This document shows, one piece after another, positions 8,265 to 16,231 of a DNA stretch of 64,000 nucleotides. Position 1 is the first letter of the stretch. Every line of letters begins with the position of its first letter. The stretch is from G963677085 sp963677085 (GTDB taxonomy: Bacteria > Planctomycetota > Planctomycetia > Pirellulales > Thermoguttaceae). The notes under the pieces are model-generated. The model did no database searches, had not been told where the DNA came from, and worked only from the letters and a program-made list of their open reading frames with translations. Where the stretch lies: contig CAXXFH010000004.1 of the NCBI GenBank assembly GCA_963677085.2, forward strand, positions 4,464,001 through 4,528,000, in the 5' to 3' direction. Both the position numbers and the translations under genes were made by a program.

Positions 8265-8446
8265 TGCCAATCTATGAATTCGAGTGCAAATGTGGGCACC
8301 AGTTTGAAAAGCTTCAGTGTGGTGCCCAAGCGAAATGCCCCGAGTGCGGGCGACGTGTGAGGAGAGTTGAGGTGCCTAGCGGAGTAGCTTTGCACATGCG
8401 GTATTCCTTGATGCATCCTCGACACATGCGGGGGCAACGAAGATAG
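8264..8446 (+). CDS. Zinc-ribbon protein, FmdB-like (60 aa)
   Basis: The sequence begins MPIYEFECKCGHQFEKLQC and continues with CPECGRR, giving the CxC...CPxC zinc-ribbon pattern of the FmdB/CxxC_CxxC_SSSS family. The C-terminal part is basic (RHMRGQRR), which fits nucleic-acid binding. It is coupled to its neighbours by one-base overlaps on both sides. Confidence 0.65.
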   Translation: MPIYEFECKCGHQFEKLQCGAQAKCPECGRRVRRVEVPSGVALHMRYSLMHPRHMRGQRR

Positions 8447-8682
8447 TGGACTTCAAACGTAAACGTGTTCGGGGCAAGACCCAGAAGACCTACAAGGAGT
8501 GGCGGTGCGGCGATTACCGGATCACCTGGATGGCTGAAGTTCAGGGTGTGAAGATTTCGCCGCATTACCACGCCTGTATCCAGGTAGATGAAAGTTGGGA
8601 CTTCGTCGGGCGGCGAGGTCCCTATCGAACATTCAAAGCGGCTCACGACGCTTGCGAGAAACACCAAAAGAGAACGCAATGA
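8446..8682 (+). CDS. Small basic protein of unknown function (78 aa)
   Basis: A GTG start shares a base with the previous stop (TAGTG). The N-terminus is very basic (MDFKRKRVRGKTQKTYKEWR), followed by a beta-rich middle (GDYRITWMAEVQGVKISPHY) and a helical end. A small nucleic-acid-binding protein is possible. Its stop overlaps the next start (ATGA). Confidence 0.5.
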   Translation: MDFKRKRVRGKTQKTYKEWRCGDYRITWMAEVQGVKISPHYHACIQVDESWDFVGRRGPYRTFKAAHDACEKHQKRTQ

Positions 8683-8990
8683 GCTTGAATTGTACCCGCT
8701 GTAATGGGACCGGCTTCCTCAACCTCAATCAGGTAGACGAAGAGGTCCTGGCACACTTCGAGGAGACGGGTGACCATCAAATCATTCTCGATTGGATCGA
8801 TGAGCGAGACGCCCAGATGATAAGCGCCGGTAGCTGCTCATGCCATATCGGTAATCCGCCCTGTGCCTACTGCATGTTGCAGCATGATGTTCAAGTCTGC
8901 GACTGTTGCGGCGATGGAGAGAACTGGTACGGCGAACCAGGGTGCCACAATCTGACCGACCCAAATGAACCATTTCCAGAATGCTATTGA
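8679..8990 (+). CDS. Cysteine-rich zinc-binding protein (103 aa)
   Basis: CTRCNGTGFLNL at the N-terminus is a DnaJ-type CxxCxGxG unit. Further cysteines follow in CSCHIGNPPCAYC and CDCCGDGENW, enough for two metal sites. The protein is acidic overall. The start overlaps the previous stop (ATGA). It is likely a small zinc protein of the element; partner unknown. Confidence 0.6.
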   Translation: MSLNCTRCNGTGFLNLNQVDEEVLAHFEETGDHQIILDWIDERDAQMISAGSCSCHIGNPPCAYCMLQHDVQVCDCCGDGENWYGEPGCHNLTDPNEPFPECY

Positions 8991-8997
8991 GTAACAC

Positions 8998-9324
8998 ATG
9001 AATCTTCAAGAATACCAAGACAAATTGACAAGGCAAACCTTGAAGCAAGTAGCCGACTCTCAAGTGCGGGCCGCAGAGTACAAGGAAGTGCAAGCACAAA
9101 TGGAGGCCGCAAGGGCTACCTCTGAGGCTGAATCAGCCGTAATCGTTAAAGAACGGCTCGGCCGTCAAACGGCCAACCTTCTGCGGCCAACAACCACCAT
9201 CCGCCCTGAATTGCATCGAGACGGCAACGGTTGGGCCGCTGTTTATTACGACGTGGTCGGACGTGGACCAACACCGGAATTAGCTTGCCAAGATTTCGAC
9301 AACCTATGGGTAGGGAGGGAATGA
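8998..9324 (+). CDS. Protein of unknown function, helical N-terminus (108 aa)
   Basis: The first 55 residues are strongly helical and charged (YQDKLTRQTLKQVADSQVRA, then AQMEAARATSEAESAV), likely a coiled coil. The last 40 residues (WAAVYYDVVGRGPTPELACQ) look like a small beta-alpha domain similar to HicB-like folds. It sits seven bases after the preceding gene and one base before the exonuclease gene. Confidence 0.55.
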   Translation: MNLQEYQDKLTRQTLKQVADSQVRAAEYKEVQAQMEAARATSEAESAVIVKERLGRQTANLLRPTTTIRPELHRDGNGWAAVYYDVVGRGPTPELACQDFDNLWVGRE

Positions 9325-9325
9325 C

Positions 9326-9883
9326 ATGCGACCGTATGTGTCCATTGATATCGAAACCACCGGGCTCGATCCGGAACGAGACCAGATCCTTGAAATCGGG
9401 GCCGTGATCGAGGATTGGGAGACACCTATCGAGGAGCTTCCCAAGTTTCACTGCTATGTGAAACACGAGGTCATTACGGGATCAGCGTATGCTCTGTCAA
9501 TGCACCCGAAGATTCTTCGACGGATTGCGACCGAGGAAGGGGACTTTCGCTACCTTACACCTAGTGAGGTAGCACGTGATTTTCGCACTTGGCTTGAGGC
9601 ACGTGGAATTGATTCCGAAAAGCGACATGTCGTTCCTGCTGGCAAAAACTTCGCCAGCTTCGACAGGCAGTTCCTTCGGCGGCTTCCCCAGTGGGATGAG
9701 TTGATCTCCATGACACACCGGTGTGTCGATCCCGGCATGTTGTATTGGAACCCCAAGACCGACGATTCGATACCCAACACGAAGACGTGCATGGAGCGTG
9801 CCGGCATCGCTGGCGAGGTGGCACACACGGCCTTGGAAGACGCCCTGGTGATCGTGGAACTTGTCCGGAGGTACTACCAGTGA
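9326..9883 (+). CDS. DnaQ-like 3'-5' exonuclease (DEDDh)
   Basis: All five catalytic positions of the DEDDh group can be seen: D8 and E10 in SIDIETTGLDP, D113 in NFASFDRQF, and H167 with D172 in VAHTALEDAL. The length of 185 aa is that of a free-standing proofreading-type exonuclease. It degrades single-stranded DNA or RNA 3' ends and here probably works with the RecB-like nuclease in processing the element's DNA. It overlaps the excisionase-like gene by 4 bases. Confidence 0.8.
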   Translation: MRPYVSIDIETTGLDPERDQILEIGAVIEDWETPIEELPKFHCYVKHEVITGSAYALSMHPKILRRIATEEGDFRYLTPSEVARDFRTWLEARGIDSEKRHVVPAGKNFASFDRQFLRRLPQWDELISMTHRCVDPGMLYWNPKTDDSIPNTKTCMERAGIAGEVAHTALEDALVIVELVRRYYQ

Positions 9884-10128
9884 AAATTTACACACCACCA
9901 GAAATCGCCAAGATGCTACATGTCTGCCGGGACACCGTTCGCGGGTGGATTCGCGACGGTGACTTGGCCGCAAGCAACATCGCTTCCCGAACCTCCTCCC
10001 GACCACAGTATCGGGTGACGCAGGAACAACTTGACGCTTTCCTGGAATCTAAGACGGTCGCTCCTCTTCCTGTGACTTCGCGTCGTCACCGGGAGATGGA
10101 CATTCCTCGGTATGTTGGTCAACGGTAG
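9880..10128 (+). CDS. Excisionase-like helix-turn-helix protein (82 aa)
   Basis: From GTG 9880 the product begins (M)KIYTPPEIAKMLHVCRDTVR and continues GWIRDGDLAA, the winged HTH_17/MerR-type motif of excisionases, ending with YRVTQEQLDAFLES and a basic tail. It is the last gene of the operon, overlaps the exonuclease gene by four bases (GTGA), and its 3' end overlaps the convergent integrase gene by 80 bases. An accessory role in integration and excision, or element regulation, is inferred from motif and position. Confidence 0.7.
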   Translation: MKIYTPPEIAKMLHVCRDTVRGWIRDGDLAASNIASRTSSRPQYRVTQEQLDAFLESKTVAPLPVTSRRHREMDIPRYVGQR

Positions 10129-11488
10129 TAGTGTCTTCAACGGGCGGGAACAGCCAGTCGTGAACGTAGTTTGTTACAGTGTGTAAACGCTGAACGTCTA
10201 CTTGTTCTTTGTCGAAGTCGTCTTCATCGTAGTAGGCCGACATATCATTTGCGTCTTCAGCGTGGCCGGCAATGAACTTCACGGCTTCGATGTCGGCTGT
10301 CTTCCGCCCAATGGTCACGAATGTATGTCGGAGGGAATAAAAGCCGACGCCGGTTTGATAAATTCCCAGCCCCCTGCACAACTTTCGCATCTCTTTGGCA
10401 ATTGGGTCATCATGCTTGGGCCCCGCACCCCAAGAATGGCCATACTTTGTGATGAAAATCCGGTTCCTGTACTTATCCTCCTTTGGTTTGGGGCGACTAT
10501 CCAATGATGTTCGGATGGCTTTGACGGTTTCCGGCCAGAGTGGGCCCCAGCGTGCGACCCCTGTCTTTCCACGGGGAAAAACGAAGCGGCCACCTTCCAA
10601 GTCAAGATGCTTGAAGCTCAATTCAGCACAATCTTTGTTTCCAAGGGCACAATTTATCCCCAGGAGGATCATTGCGTGCAAAGGTTGCTTGGTGGCATCC
10701 AGCATGAGTCGAATTTGCTCGGCCGTGAATCGCTTTCTAGGTTTGCGATTCCGGTGCTTCCTCAATATGGTCCGACTTGGTTTATCAAACGAGGTGCCAT
10801 ACCGAGGAGCCCTGATGAGTTCGGTTTTAGTGGCCCAATTGAAAATCGCCCGCACCTGCCCCATTCGGCTGAATAGCGTGATTGGTGCAACTCCCTTCGC
10901 CAGTTCGGCCCGCAAATGGGCAAAGTCATTCGGGGTCATCTTGTCCACCCGATAGCCCTCTCCCAAAATTCTGACCAACTGTTCACTGGTCAATTTGTAG
11001 TATTCCCACGTGCGCTTGGCCATTTCTGTCGGGACCATAAGCTTTTTGGCACCCAAGAAAAGGTCCACCATGTCACGGAGCGTTAGAGGTGCTCCCTCCT
11101 CGATTGGGTTATGGAGCCTACGGAGCAAAGTATGATATTCCTCAAGTGCCTGGTCAGGATTGTCCCATGAGCCGAAGTAGTGGACCTTCCCTTGTATCTT
11201 TTTGGCCCATTGGCCATTAGGGTGGGCCCACAGGGGGAATCCCTTCCTGCGATGGGGCGACTTGGCCCCCTTCTTCTGAAATGCTACATTTGTGTGTTCG
11301 GGTACCTCAGGAGGTCGTCCAGCTTTTTCCCAAAGTTGGAAGCGGGCTTCGGCCGATTTGGGATCATCCCATGGACCGAAGTAGAATTTGCGGCCCTGGT
11401 ATGTTTTGCACCAGTTTCCATTCGCATGTGCGTAAAGCGGAAAGTCGGGGCGAGGTTTTTTGGGCCTGGGCGTTGATGGTCTGGGCAT
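10049..11488 (-). CDS. Tyrosine recombinase/integrase with duplicated N-terminal module
   Basis: The catalytic domain ends with YSLRHTFVTIG (Arg II), IAGHAEDAND and the nucleophile region MSAYYDEDD, and has the beta-hairpin lysine in PRGKTGVARWG. The usual first arginine position (GLRxGEL) reads CALGNKDCAEL, and the HxxR box reads YSLR, so two standard residues differ. Two copies of an AP2-like DNA-arm module precede the core: PLYAHANGNWCKTYQGRKFY at about 17-36 and PLWAHPNGQWAKKIQGKVHY at about 85-104. ATG 11488 is preferred over the TTG at 11503. Located 138 bases from tRNA-Arg, it probably inserted the element there. 479 aa. Confidence 0.85.
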   Translation of the reverse strand: MPRPSTPRPKKPRPDFPLYAHANGNWCKTYQGRKFYFGPWDDPKSAEARFQLWEKAGRPPEVPEHTNVAFQKKGAKSPHRRKGFPLWAHPNGQWAKKIQGKVHYFGSWDNPDQALEEYHTLLRRLHNPIEEGAPLTLRDMVDLFLGAKKLMVPTEMAKRTWEYYKLTSEQLVRILGEGYRVDKMTPNDFAHLRAELAKGVAPITLFSRMGQVRAIFNWATKTELIRAPRYGTSFDKPSRTILRKHRNRKPRKRFTAEQIRLMLDATKQPLHAMILLGINCALGNKDCAELSFKHLDLEGGRFVFPRGKTGVARWGPLWPETVKAIRTSLDSRPKPKEDKYRNRIFITKYGHSWGAGPKHDDPIAKEMRKLCRGLGIYQTGVGFYSLRHTFVTIGRKTADIEAVKFIAGHAEDANDMSAYYDEDDFDKEQVDVQRLHTVTNYVHDWLFPPVEDTTTVDQHTEECPSPGDDAKSQEEERPS

Positions 11489-11626
11489 GGCTGTGAGAAT
11501 CAAAGTTGTGAGGGTCGAAGAAAGGGTCGCAAGAAGGGTCGTGGTGTCGTAATGGTTGTCGTCGCCTCGACCCTTGGTTAAAGTATGGCACGAAAACCCT
11601 TGGGAGTCAAGTACTTACAAACATTT

Positions 11627-11699
11627 GCCCTCGTAGCTCAGAGGATAGAGCAACAGTTTCCTAAACTGTAGGTCACAGGTTCGAATCCTGTCGGGGGTA
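11627..11699 (+). tRNA. tRNA-Arg (anticodon CCT)
   Basis: The cloverleaf can be folded by eye: acceptor GCCCTCG pairs with CGGGGGT (with G-U pairs), D stem GCTC/GAGC, anticodon stem ACAGT/ACTGT around loop TTCCTAA with anticodon CCT, and T arm ACAGG-TTCGAAT-CCTGT. The discriminator is A and no CCA is encoded. It flanks the integrase and marks the island boundary. Confidence 0.92.
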
Positions 11700-11821
11700 C
11701 TTCAGACCAACCCCAACATCAAAACGGTGTTTCATCGCATGTTTGCCATGGCGGGAAATCACGCTTTCATGCAATAGAAGACGTGCAGTTTGTGGCGGGA
11801 AAGCGTATCATCAGAGCGTAT

Positions 11822-11930
11822 TATCGAGGTCTGCAGCAAAAAAGATTCGTATCTGAGAACCGGAAGCCTGGAAATTCAGGCGTTTGGCCTGAGCCGACCG
11901 TTCAATGAAATGAATAGGCAAACGTCAATA
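11822..11930 (+). repeat. Palindromic interspersed element, copy 1 (about 109 bp)
   Basis: This is one of four related copies. The left end reads TATCGAGGTCTGCA, the right end GCAAACGTCAATA, and the centre holds the hairpin GCCTGGAAATTCAGGC followed by GTTTGGCC. It is the main recognisable content of the 335-base gene-free stretch 11700-12034, which otherwise shows nothing. Confidence 0.6.
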
Positions 11931-12034
11931 GGTTATTGGGAGTGAGCAAAAGCGTTCCAGACTCTGGATGATGACAAGGGTTCTGGGGAGATGCCGGGTG
12001 GCGACGCCGGCTTGACCGATCGAGGGCAGCGATC

Positions 12035-13420
12035 GTGCGGGAAGTGTTTCCGCAGCCGACGCAATGGGGTTACCGAAGTTGGTTAAGGTGTGGCGAGACA
12101 CAAGACGTGTTGTACAACCGCGAGCAACAAACGGCACTGGGGACGCAACCCACCTCAGAACACGATGCACAGACGCTTCTGATCGTCGAGGATGATCCGG
12201 CGTTGGCTCGTTTGATTCAGCATCGGCTTGGCAAGGAGCGTTACGCGGCAGACATCGTCAACAGCGGAGCTGCCGCCCGAAAATGGTTGCACGAGCGCTC
12301 CCCACGTTTGGTGCTGTTGGACTACAATCTGTGCGACATGTTGGCCGAGGACCTGCTCGACGAGTTGGAGCAGCGAAACACGCGGGTGCCGTTTGTCGTG
12401 ATGACGGGCCACGGTAACGAGACGGTGGCCGTCGAGATGATGAAGCGTGGGGCGCTGGACTACCTCGTTAAAACTGAGTCGTTTCTCAGCCTGCTGCCCA
12501 CGGTGATTCGCCAGGCCTTGGACCGGTTGCGGCGCGAACGCCGGCTGGCGTTGACCGAAGCCAAACTACGGCGTGCTCACGATGAGCTGGAACGTCGCGT
12601 GGCGTTGCGCACGGCCGAGTTGGCCAAAGCGAACTCCAAGCTTCGCGTCGAGATGGAACAACGGCGACAGGCGGATCAGCGCGTGCGGCAACACCAGCAC
12701 GAGCTGGCTCACGTTGCCCGACTGAGTACAATGGGGGAAATGCTGGCCGAGATGGCACACGAGTTGAACCAGCCGTTGGCTGCCATCGCCAGCCATTCCC
12801 AAGCGTGTACCCGACTAGTGCGGGGCACCGAGATGAATCAATCCGAGTTGCTGCTGAGTTCGTTGGACCAGGTGAACGAGCAGGCCACGCGCGCCGCGGA
12901 GATCATTCGCCGGCTGCGTCGCTTCGTGGCTAAGTCGAAGCCTGCGGAGACACTGCTCGATTTGAATCAGGTGATCCGCGATATTGCAGCGCTGGTCGAT
13001 GTGGATGCCCGCTCAGATCGGGTGAACCTGCGGTTTGAACTGGTGGAAGCCATGCCGCCGGTCAGCGGAAACCGAATCCATATCGAACAAGTATTAGTCA
13101 ATCTGATTCGCAACGCCCTGGAGGCGATGCGCGACGTGCCACCCGTCCGACGAGAACTGACGATTCGTACTTCCGTTAACGGAACTCGCATCGAGGTGGC
13201 AATAATCGACAATGGGGTAGGCATTCCTCCGGAGGCTATAGATAGGATTTTTGATCGGTTCTACACGACCAAGCCAAACGGGATGGGCATGGGGCTTGCC
13301 ATCAGCCGTTCGATCGTGGAGGACCATGGGGGGCAGCTGTGGGCAGCGGCAAACCCGGATCGGGGCACCACCTTCATCGCCAGCTTGCCAATTCACCATG
13401 CAGAATCCGGTCGCCAATAA
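12035..13420 (+). CDS. Hybrid sensor kinase: N-terminal receiver plus FixL-type histidine kinase
   Basis: Residues about 46-165 form a receiver domain: DDP at 53-55, phospho-acceptor D96 in LVLLDYN, T124 and K146. A coiled-coil stretch (about 170-225) leads to a kinase core with H242 in EMAHELNQPLAAI, an N box (NLIRNALEAM) and G boxes (DNGVGIP, GMGMGLAIS). There is no membrane segment, so it acts in the cytoplasm, receiving a phosphate or signal from another kinase through its receiver. It overlaps the response regulator gene by 23 bases. GTG 12035 is chosen for a GAGGG site 8 bases upstream; a later start is possible because the first 45 residues look unstructured. Confidence 0.85.
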   Translation: MREVFPQPTQWGYRSWLRCGETQDVLYNREQQTALGTQPTSEHDAQTLLIVEDDPALARLIQHRLGKERYAADIVNSGAAARKWLHERSPRLVLLDYNLCDMLAEDLLDELEQRNTRVPFVVMTGHGNETVAVEMMKRGALDYLVKTESFLSLLPTVIRQALDRLRRERRLALTEAKLRRAHDELERRVALRTAELAKANSKLRVEMEQRRQADQRVRQHQHELAHVARLSTMGEMLAEMAHELNQPLAAIASHSQACTRLVRGTEMNQSELLLSSLDQVNEQATRAAEIIRRLRRFVAKSKPAETLLDLNQVIRDIAALVDVDARSDRVNLRFELVEAMPPVSGNRIHIEQVLVNLIRNALEAMRDVPPVRRELTIRTSVNGTRIEVAIIDNGVGIPPEAIDRIFDRFYTTKPNGMGMGLAISRSIVEDHGGQLWAAANPDRGTTFIASLPIHHAESGRQ

Positions 13421-14060
13421 CGAACCAACTGTTTTTATTATCGACGACGATCCCGCCGTACGACATGCGCTGTCGGTGTTGGTGGGCTCGATGCAGTTGC
13501 TGGCCGAATCGTACGGTTCGGCAAAGGACTTCCTCGATCTGTGCGATAAGTCGAAGTCCGGTTGCGTGTTGCTCGATGTGCGCATGCCGGAAATGAGCGG
13601 TCTGGAACTGCTCCGCCAAATGCGCGACGACAATGTCCATCTGCCCGTGATCCTCATCTCGGCCCACGGCGACGTCCCCATGGTAGTCCAGGCCATGAAG
13701 GCCGGCGCATTGAACTTCCTCGAAAAGCCGTGTCGCGATCAGGAACTCTGGGAGGCCATCCAGGAAGCGCTCAAGTGGGACGCCGAAAATCGGCGGCGGA
13801 TCGTCCAGACGGCCAAGATTCGACGCCGCCTGGAAAGACTCACCCAAGGCGAGCACGACGTGCTCAATGCCTTGATCAACGGCAGATCGAATAAAGCTAT
13901 CGCTGCCGAATTGGGCCTTAGTGTACGCACCATCGAAGTCCGGCGTGCTAAAGTCATGCAAAAAATGAAGGCCAATTCACTCGCCGAACTTGTTCGGGTG
14001 ACCCTTCTGGCAAGTGGCGACTACGGGAAACCACAATCGTCCTGCGGTAGTCTCTATTAA
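13398..14060 (+). CDS. FixJ-like response regulator
   Basis: The receiver shows IIDDDPAVR, D60 in CVLLDVRMPEMSGLELL and the lysine in NFLEKP. A LuxR-type helix-turn-helix follows (GRSNKAIAAELGLSVRTIEV, near 165-184). This is the standard transcription-factor partner of a FixL-type kinase. The gene starts inside the end of the kinase gene, so the two are co-translated. Targets are unknown. 220 aa. Confidence 0.9.
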   Translation: MQNPVANNEPTVFIIDDDPAVRHALSVLVGSMQLLAESYGSAKDFLDLCDKSKSGCVLLDVRMPEMSGLELLRQMRDDNVHLPVILISAHGDVPMVVQAMKAGALNFLEKPCRDQELWEAIQEALKWDAENRRRIVQTAKIRRRLERLTQGEHDVLNALINGRSNKAIAAELGLSVRTIEVRRAKVMQKMKANSLAELVRVTLLASGDYGKPQSSCGSLY

Positions 14061-14147
14061 GTAGAGGTCAGCAGTACGCGATATATAACCTCGTATCTCC
14101 TCAAGGTTGACCGGAGGATGTGCGCCGCCGATATGCCAGAGCGACAT

Positions 14148-14251
14148 TATTGGTGTTCGCATATTCATTGAACGGTTGGTCAAGGCCAAACGCCTTGAAG
14201 CTGGGCTCCAGGTGGCCTTGTTGCCGTTCATTCAATTGGCGAGGCTCAGTA
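14148..14251 (-). repeat. Palindromic interspersed element, copy 2 (104 bp)
   Basis: Read on the minus strand it contains AAGGCGTTTGGCCTTGACCA and CCGTTCAATG, matching the other copies. Ends are TATTGGTGTTCGCAT and CTCAGTA. It fills most of the gap between the FixJ-like gene and the lone receiver gene, and supports placing the receiver start after it. Confidence 0.55.
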
Positions 14252-14280
14252 GAAGTGACAAAAACGTAGGGACACAACGG

Positions 14281-14748
14281 ATGGCAATGTCTTCGTCTTC
14301 GGCTCTCGAACATATAACGCCGGTCGCGGGGAGTCCCCTATCGGAACCGATCGATAGGGTTTATCCCCGCGTTCTGCTGGTCGAAGACAACGACGATCAC
14401 CAACGTCTCTTTCACGGAATGTTGCGGAATAAAGGCTATCGGGTGAGTGTGGCCGACAATGGCCAGACCGGGGTCGAATCGGTGCTCGACGCCCATAGGA
14501 AACAACAGCCCTTCGACCTGATCCTCATGGACATCCGAATGCCGGTGCTCGACGGCTTGGCCGCCGTGCGCCATCTGCGGTCGGCCGGCGTGACTTCGCC
14601 CATCCTTGCTTTGTCTGCCGGGGCCATGATTCCCGAACAACAGGAATGCTTGGACGCAGGCTGCAACGAGTTCATCGCCAAACCGGTAGACCGTCGTGTC
14701 CTGTTACGACGTGTGTCGGCCCACCTCAACCGCGTCCAATCCTTGTGA
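14281..14748 (+). CDS. Single-domain response regulator (receiver only)
   Basis: The receiver covers residues about 30-150: VEDNDD, D84 in LILMDIRMPVLDGL, the conserved serine in ILALSAG and the lysine in EFIAKPVD. No output domain follows. Its place right after the hybrid kinase and FixJ-like gene suggests a phosphorelay, for instance as donor to or competitor of the kinase's own receiver. I use ATG 14281 because the longer frame upstream is the repeat element; ATG 14287 is also possible. 155 aa. Confidence 0.8.
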   Translation: MAMSSSSALEHITPVAGSPLSEPIDRVYPRVLLVEDNDDHQRLFHGMLRNKGYRVSVADNGQTGVESVLDAHRKQQPFDLILMDIRMPVLDGLAAVRHLRSAGVTSPILALSAGAMIPEQQECLDAGCNEFIAKPVDRRVLLRRVSAHLNRVQSL

Positions 14749-14794
14749 AAACACCCCGCGCGACGGTTGGATTCGCCAACGTCGTGAGCAGGTT

Positions 14795-16129
14795 CTATTC
14801 CATCCGATCAATCGCTTCGCCGAGCAAGTCCGAAAGGTTCGGCAGATGGCGCAGGGGTTCGACTACGCGGGGATGGGCGAACACGCGCACGCGTTTGACG
14901 TAGTCGTCGAATTGCTCGGTCGCCAGCGTTCGTACCACGGGCGAAACCTCACCCAGGGTGAGGTAGCGATCTTGCTTGGGAAAGAAAATCTCCACGTCGA
15001 ACTGCACCTCGCGGTGGACCGGTGGAGCGTCGAAAAGAATCTCATGCGGTGCCACCACTCGTCCCAATCGCGTGCTTACCAGCGTCGTGAAGTGTTCGGC
15101 GCAGGTAGCCAGCCAGGGATACGGCCGTCGGGCAAGCCGGAGGTAAAGCTCCCGTTGTTCGATGAAGCTATATTGGGCCAGCCGCTTGTAGAGCTGGCGT
15201 TTGGGGCCGAAGAGTCCATCGAGCAAGTCGCCGGCCGGCCCTTCGCCTGCCAGTTGCCGCAGTTGGGCAATCATCGGTTCTTCGGTTAACCGAAAGAGCT
15301 GGTCGAGCTGCAAATGGCCGTGCAACAGGTAAAACGCTCGTTGCAGCATGGCCGTCGCCGCGCGGACCCCGTGGTGCCAATAGACTTCGCTGAACATCAC
15401 GTAGCGGGCGAAGACCATCAGTTCGGCGGCCGTTTTGCCTTTGTCGGTGATGGCCAAGCCGTTGCCTTGGCGATTCAAACACAAGCTGCCCAGCAACCGC
15501 TGCTGATCGAAATGCCGTCCGTAGGGCACCCCGGCGTGGAGGCTGTCGCGGAACAGGTAGTCCATCTTGTCGATGTCGATCGGACCCGACAACATGCTGC
15601 CCAAAATCTGCGCCGCCAAATGATGAGGCTCACCGCTTAACAACGCAACGACCTCGCGGGGATTGATTCCCCAGTCGTCGCGCAACACGTCGGCCAACTC
15701 TCCTTCGAGCAGGAAACTGTTGGCGAACAACTCGTGGTCGGGTACGCTCGGCAGGCGAATATCTTCGAGTGTGTGGCAAAACGGCCAATGGCCCAGGTCG
15801 TGCAGTAAGGCCGCGGCGATGAACGTTTCGGCCTCGCAGGGGCTCACCGCTCGGGAAAAACGTTCGTCGTTGGCCAATTGCTTCAGATACAGCAGGGCCA
15901 AGCGATACACGCCCAGGCAATGCTCGAATCGGGTGTGAATCGCCGCCGGATAGACCAGCGAAACCAGCCCCAACTGGCTAACATGAGCCAGCCGACGAAA
16001 CTCGGCCGTGTCGATCACCGCCCTTACGCGATCGGTCAGCGGCACATCGGTTTCCGGCGGAATACGAATAAGATCGCGCCGCGTATCCAAGGCGGCCACT
16101 TCGGGGATGTCGAGAATCGAGCTGGTCAT
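14795..16129 (-). CDS. HD-domain phosphohydrolase, dGTPase/SAMHD1-like
   Basis: The metal-binding HD signature is present as HTRFEHCLGVYRLA followed by AALLHDLGHWPFCH, with a later aspartate in IDIDKMDYLFRD, the layout of dNTP triphosphohydrolases and related proteins. The protein is cytoplasmic, 444 aa. dNTP control is the usual job of the family, but substrate cannot be read from sequence. It is convergent with the receiver gene, with 46 bases between stops. Confidence 0.8.
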   Translation of the reverse strand: MTSSILDIPEVAALDTRRDLIRIPPETDVPLTDRVRAVIDTAEFRRLAHVSQLGLVSLVYPAAIHTRFEHCLGVYRLALLYLKQLANDERFSRAVSPCEAETFIAAALLHDLGHWPFCHTLEDIRLPSVPDHELFANSFLLEGELADVLRDDWGINPREVVALLSGEPHHLAAQILGSMLSGPIDIDKMDYLFRDSLHAGVPYGRHFDQQRLLGSLCLNRQGNGLAITDKGKTAAELMVFARYVMFSEVYWHHGVRAATAMLQRAFYLLHGHLQLDQLFRLTEEPMIAQLRQLAGEGPAGDLLDGLFGPKRQLYKRLAQYSFIEQRELYLRLARRPYPWLATCAEHFTTLVSTRLGRVVAPHEILFDAPPVHREVQFDVEIFFPKQDRYLTLGEVSPVVRTLATEQFDDYVKRVRVFAHPRVVEPLRHLPNLSDLLGEAIDRME

Positions 16130-16231
16130 TGAGATGCTGGCTTGGTAACAACGGGACCGGTTCCTTGTGGGGTAGCGTAACGCCCCGATCGCCGATCGAC
16201 AAGACGTCTGCCGAAAAAACCCCAGCGGCCC

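Larger units (their letters stand above)
1..11626. mobile_element. Integrative element or genomic island, right part (left end outside window)
   Basis: This block runs from the left edge to a tRNA-Arg gene at 11627. It ends with a tyrosine-recombinase gene pointing leftward (10049-11488) and an excisionase-like gene (9880-10128), the usual signature of an integrated element. The cargo is typical accessory DNA: a DUF4062 fusion, unknown small proteins, a nuclease, a DNA methyltransferase, an exonuclease and many tiny overlapping genes. The first 3.3 kb looks less GC-rich than the genes right of 12,000. No phage structural, replication or conjugation genes are visible, so it may be a satellite-like or non-conjugative island, or part of something larger. 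No second copy of the tRNA end was found in the window, so the left attachment site must lie outside or is not recognisable. Confidence 0.6.

Noticed and set aside
11611..11704. GTACTT on both sides of the tRNA as attachment or target duplication
   Set aside because: Six bases match by chance too easily, and the positions do not fit an integrase crossover in a tRNA.
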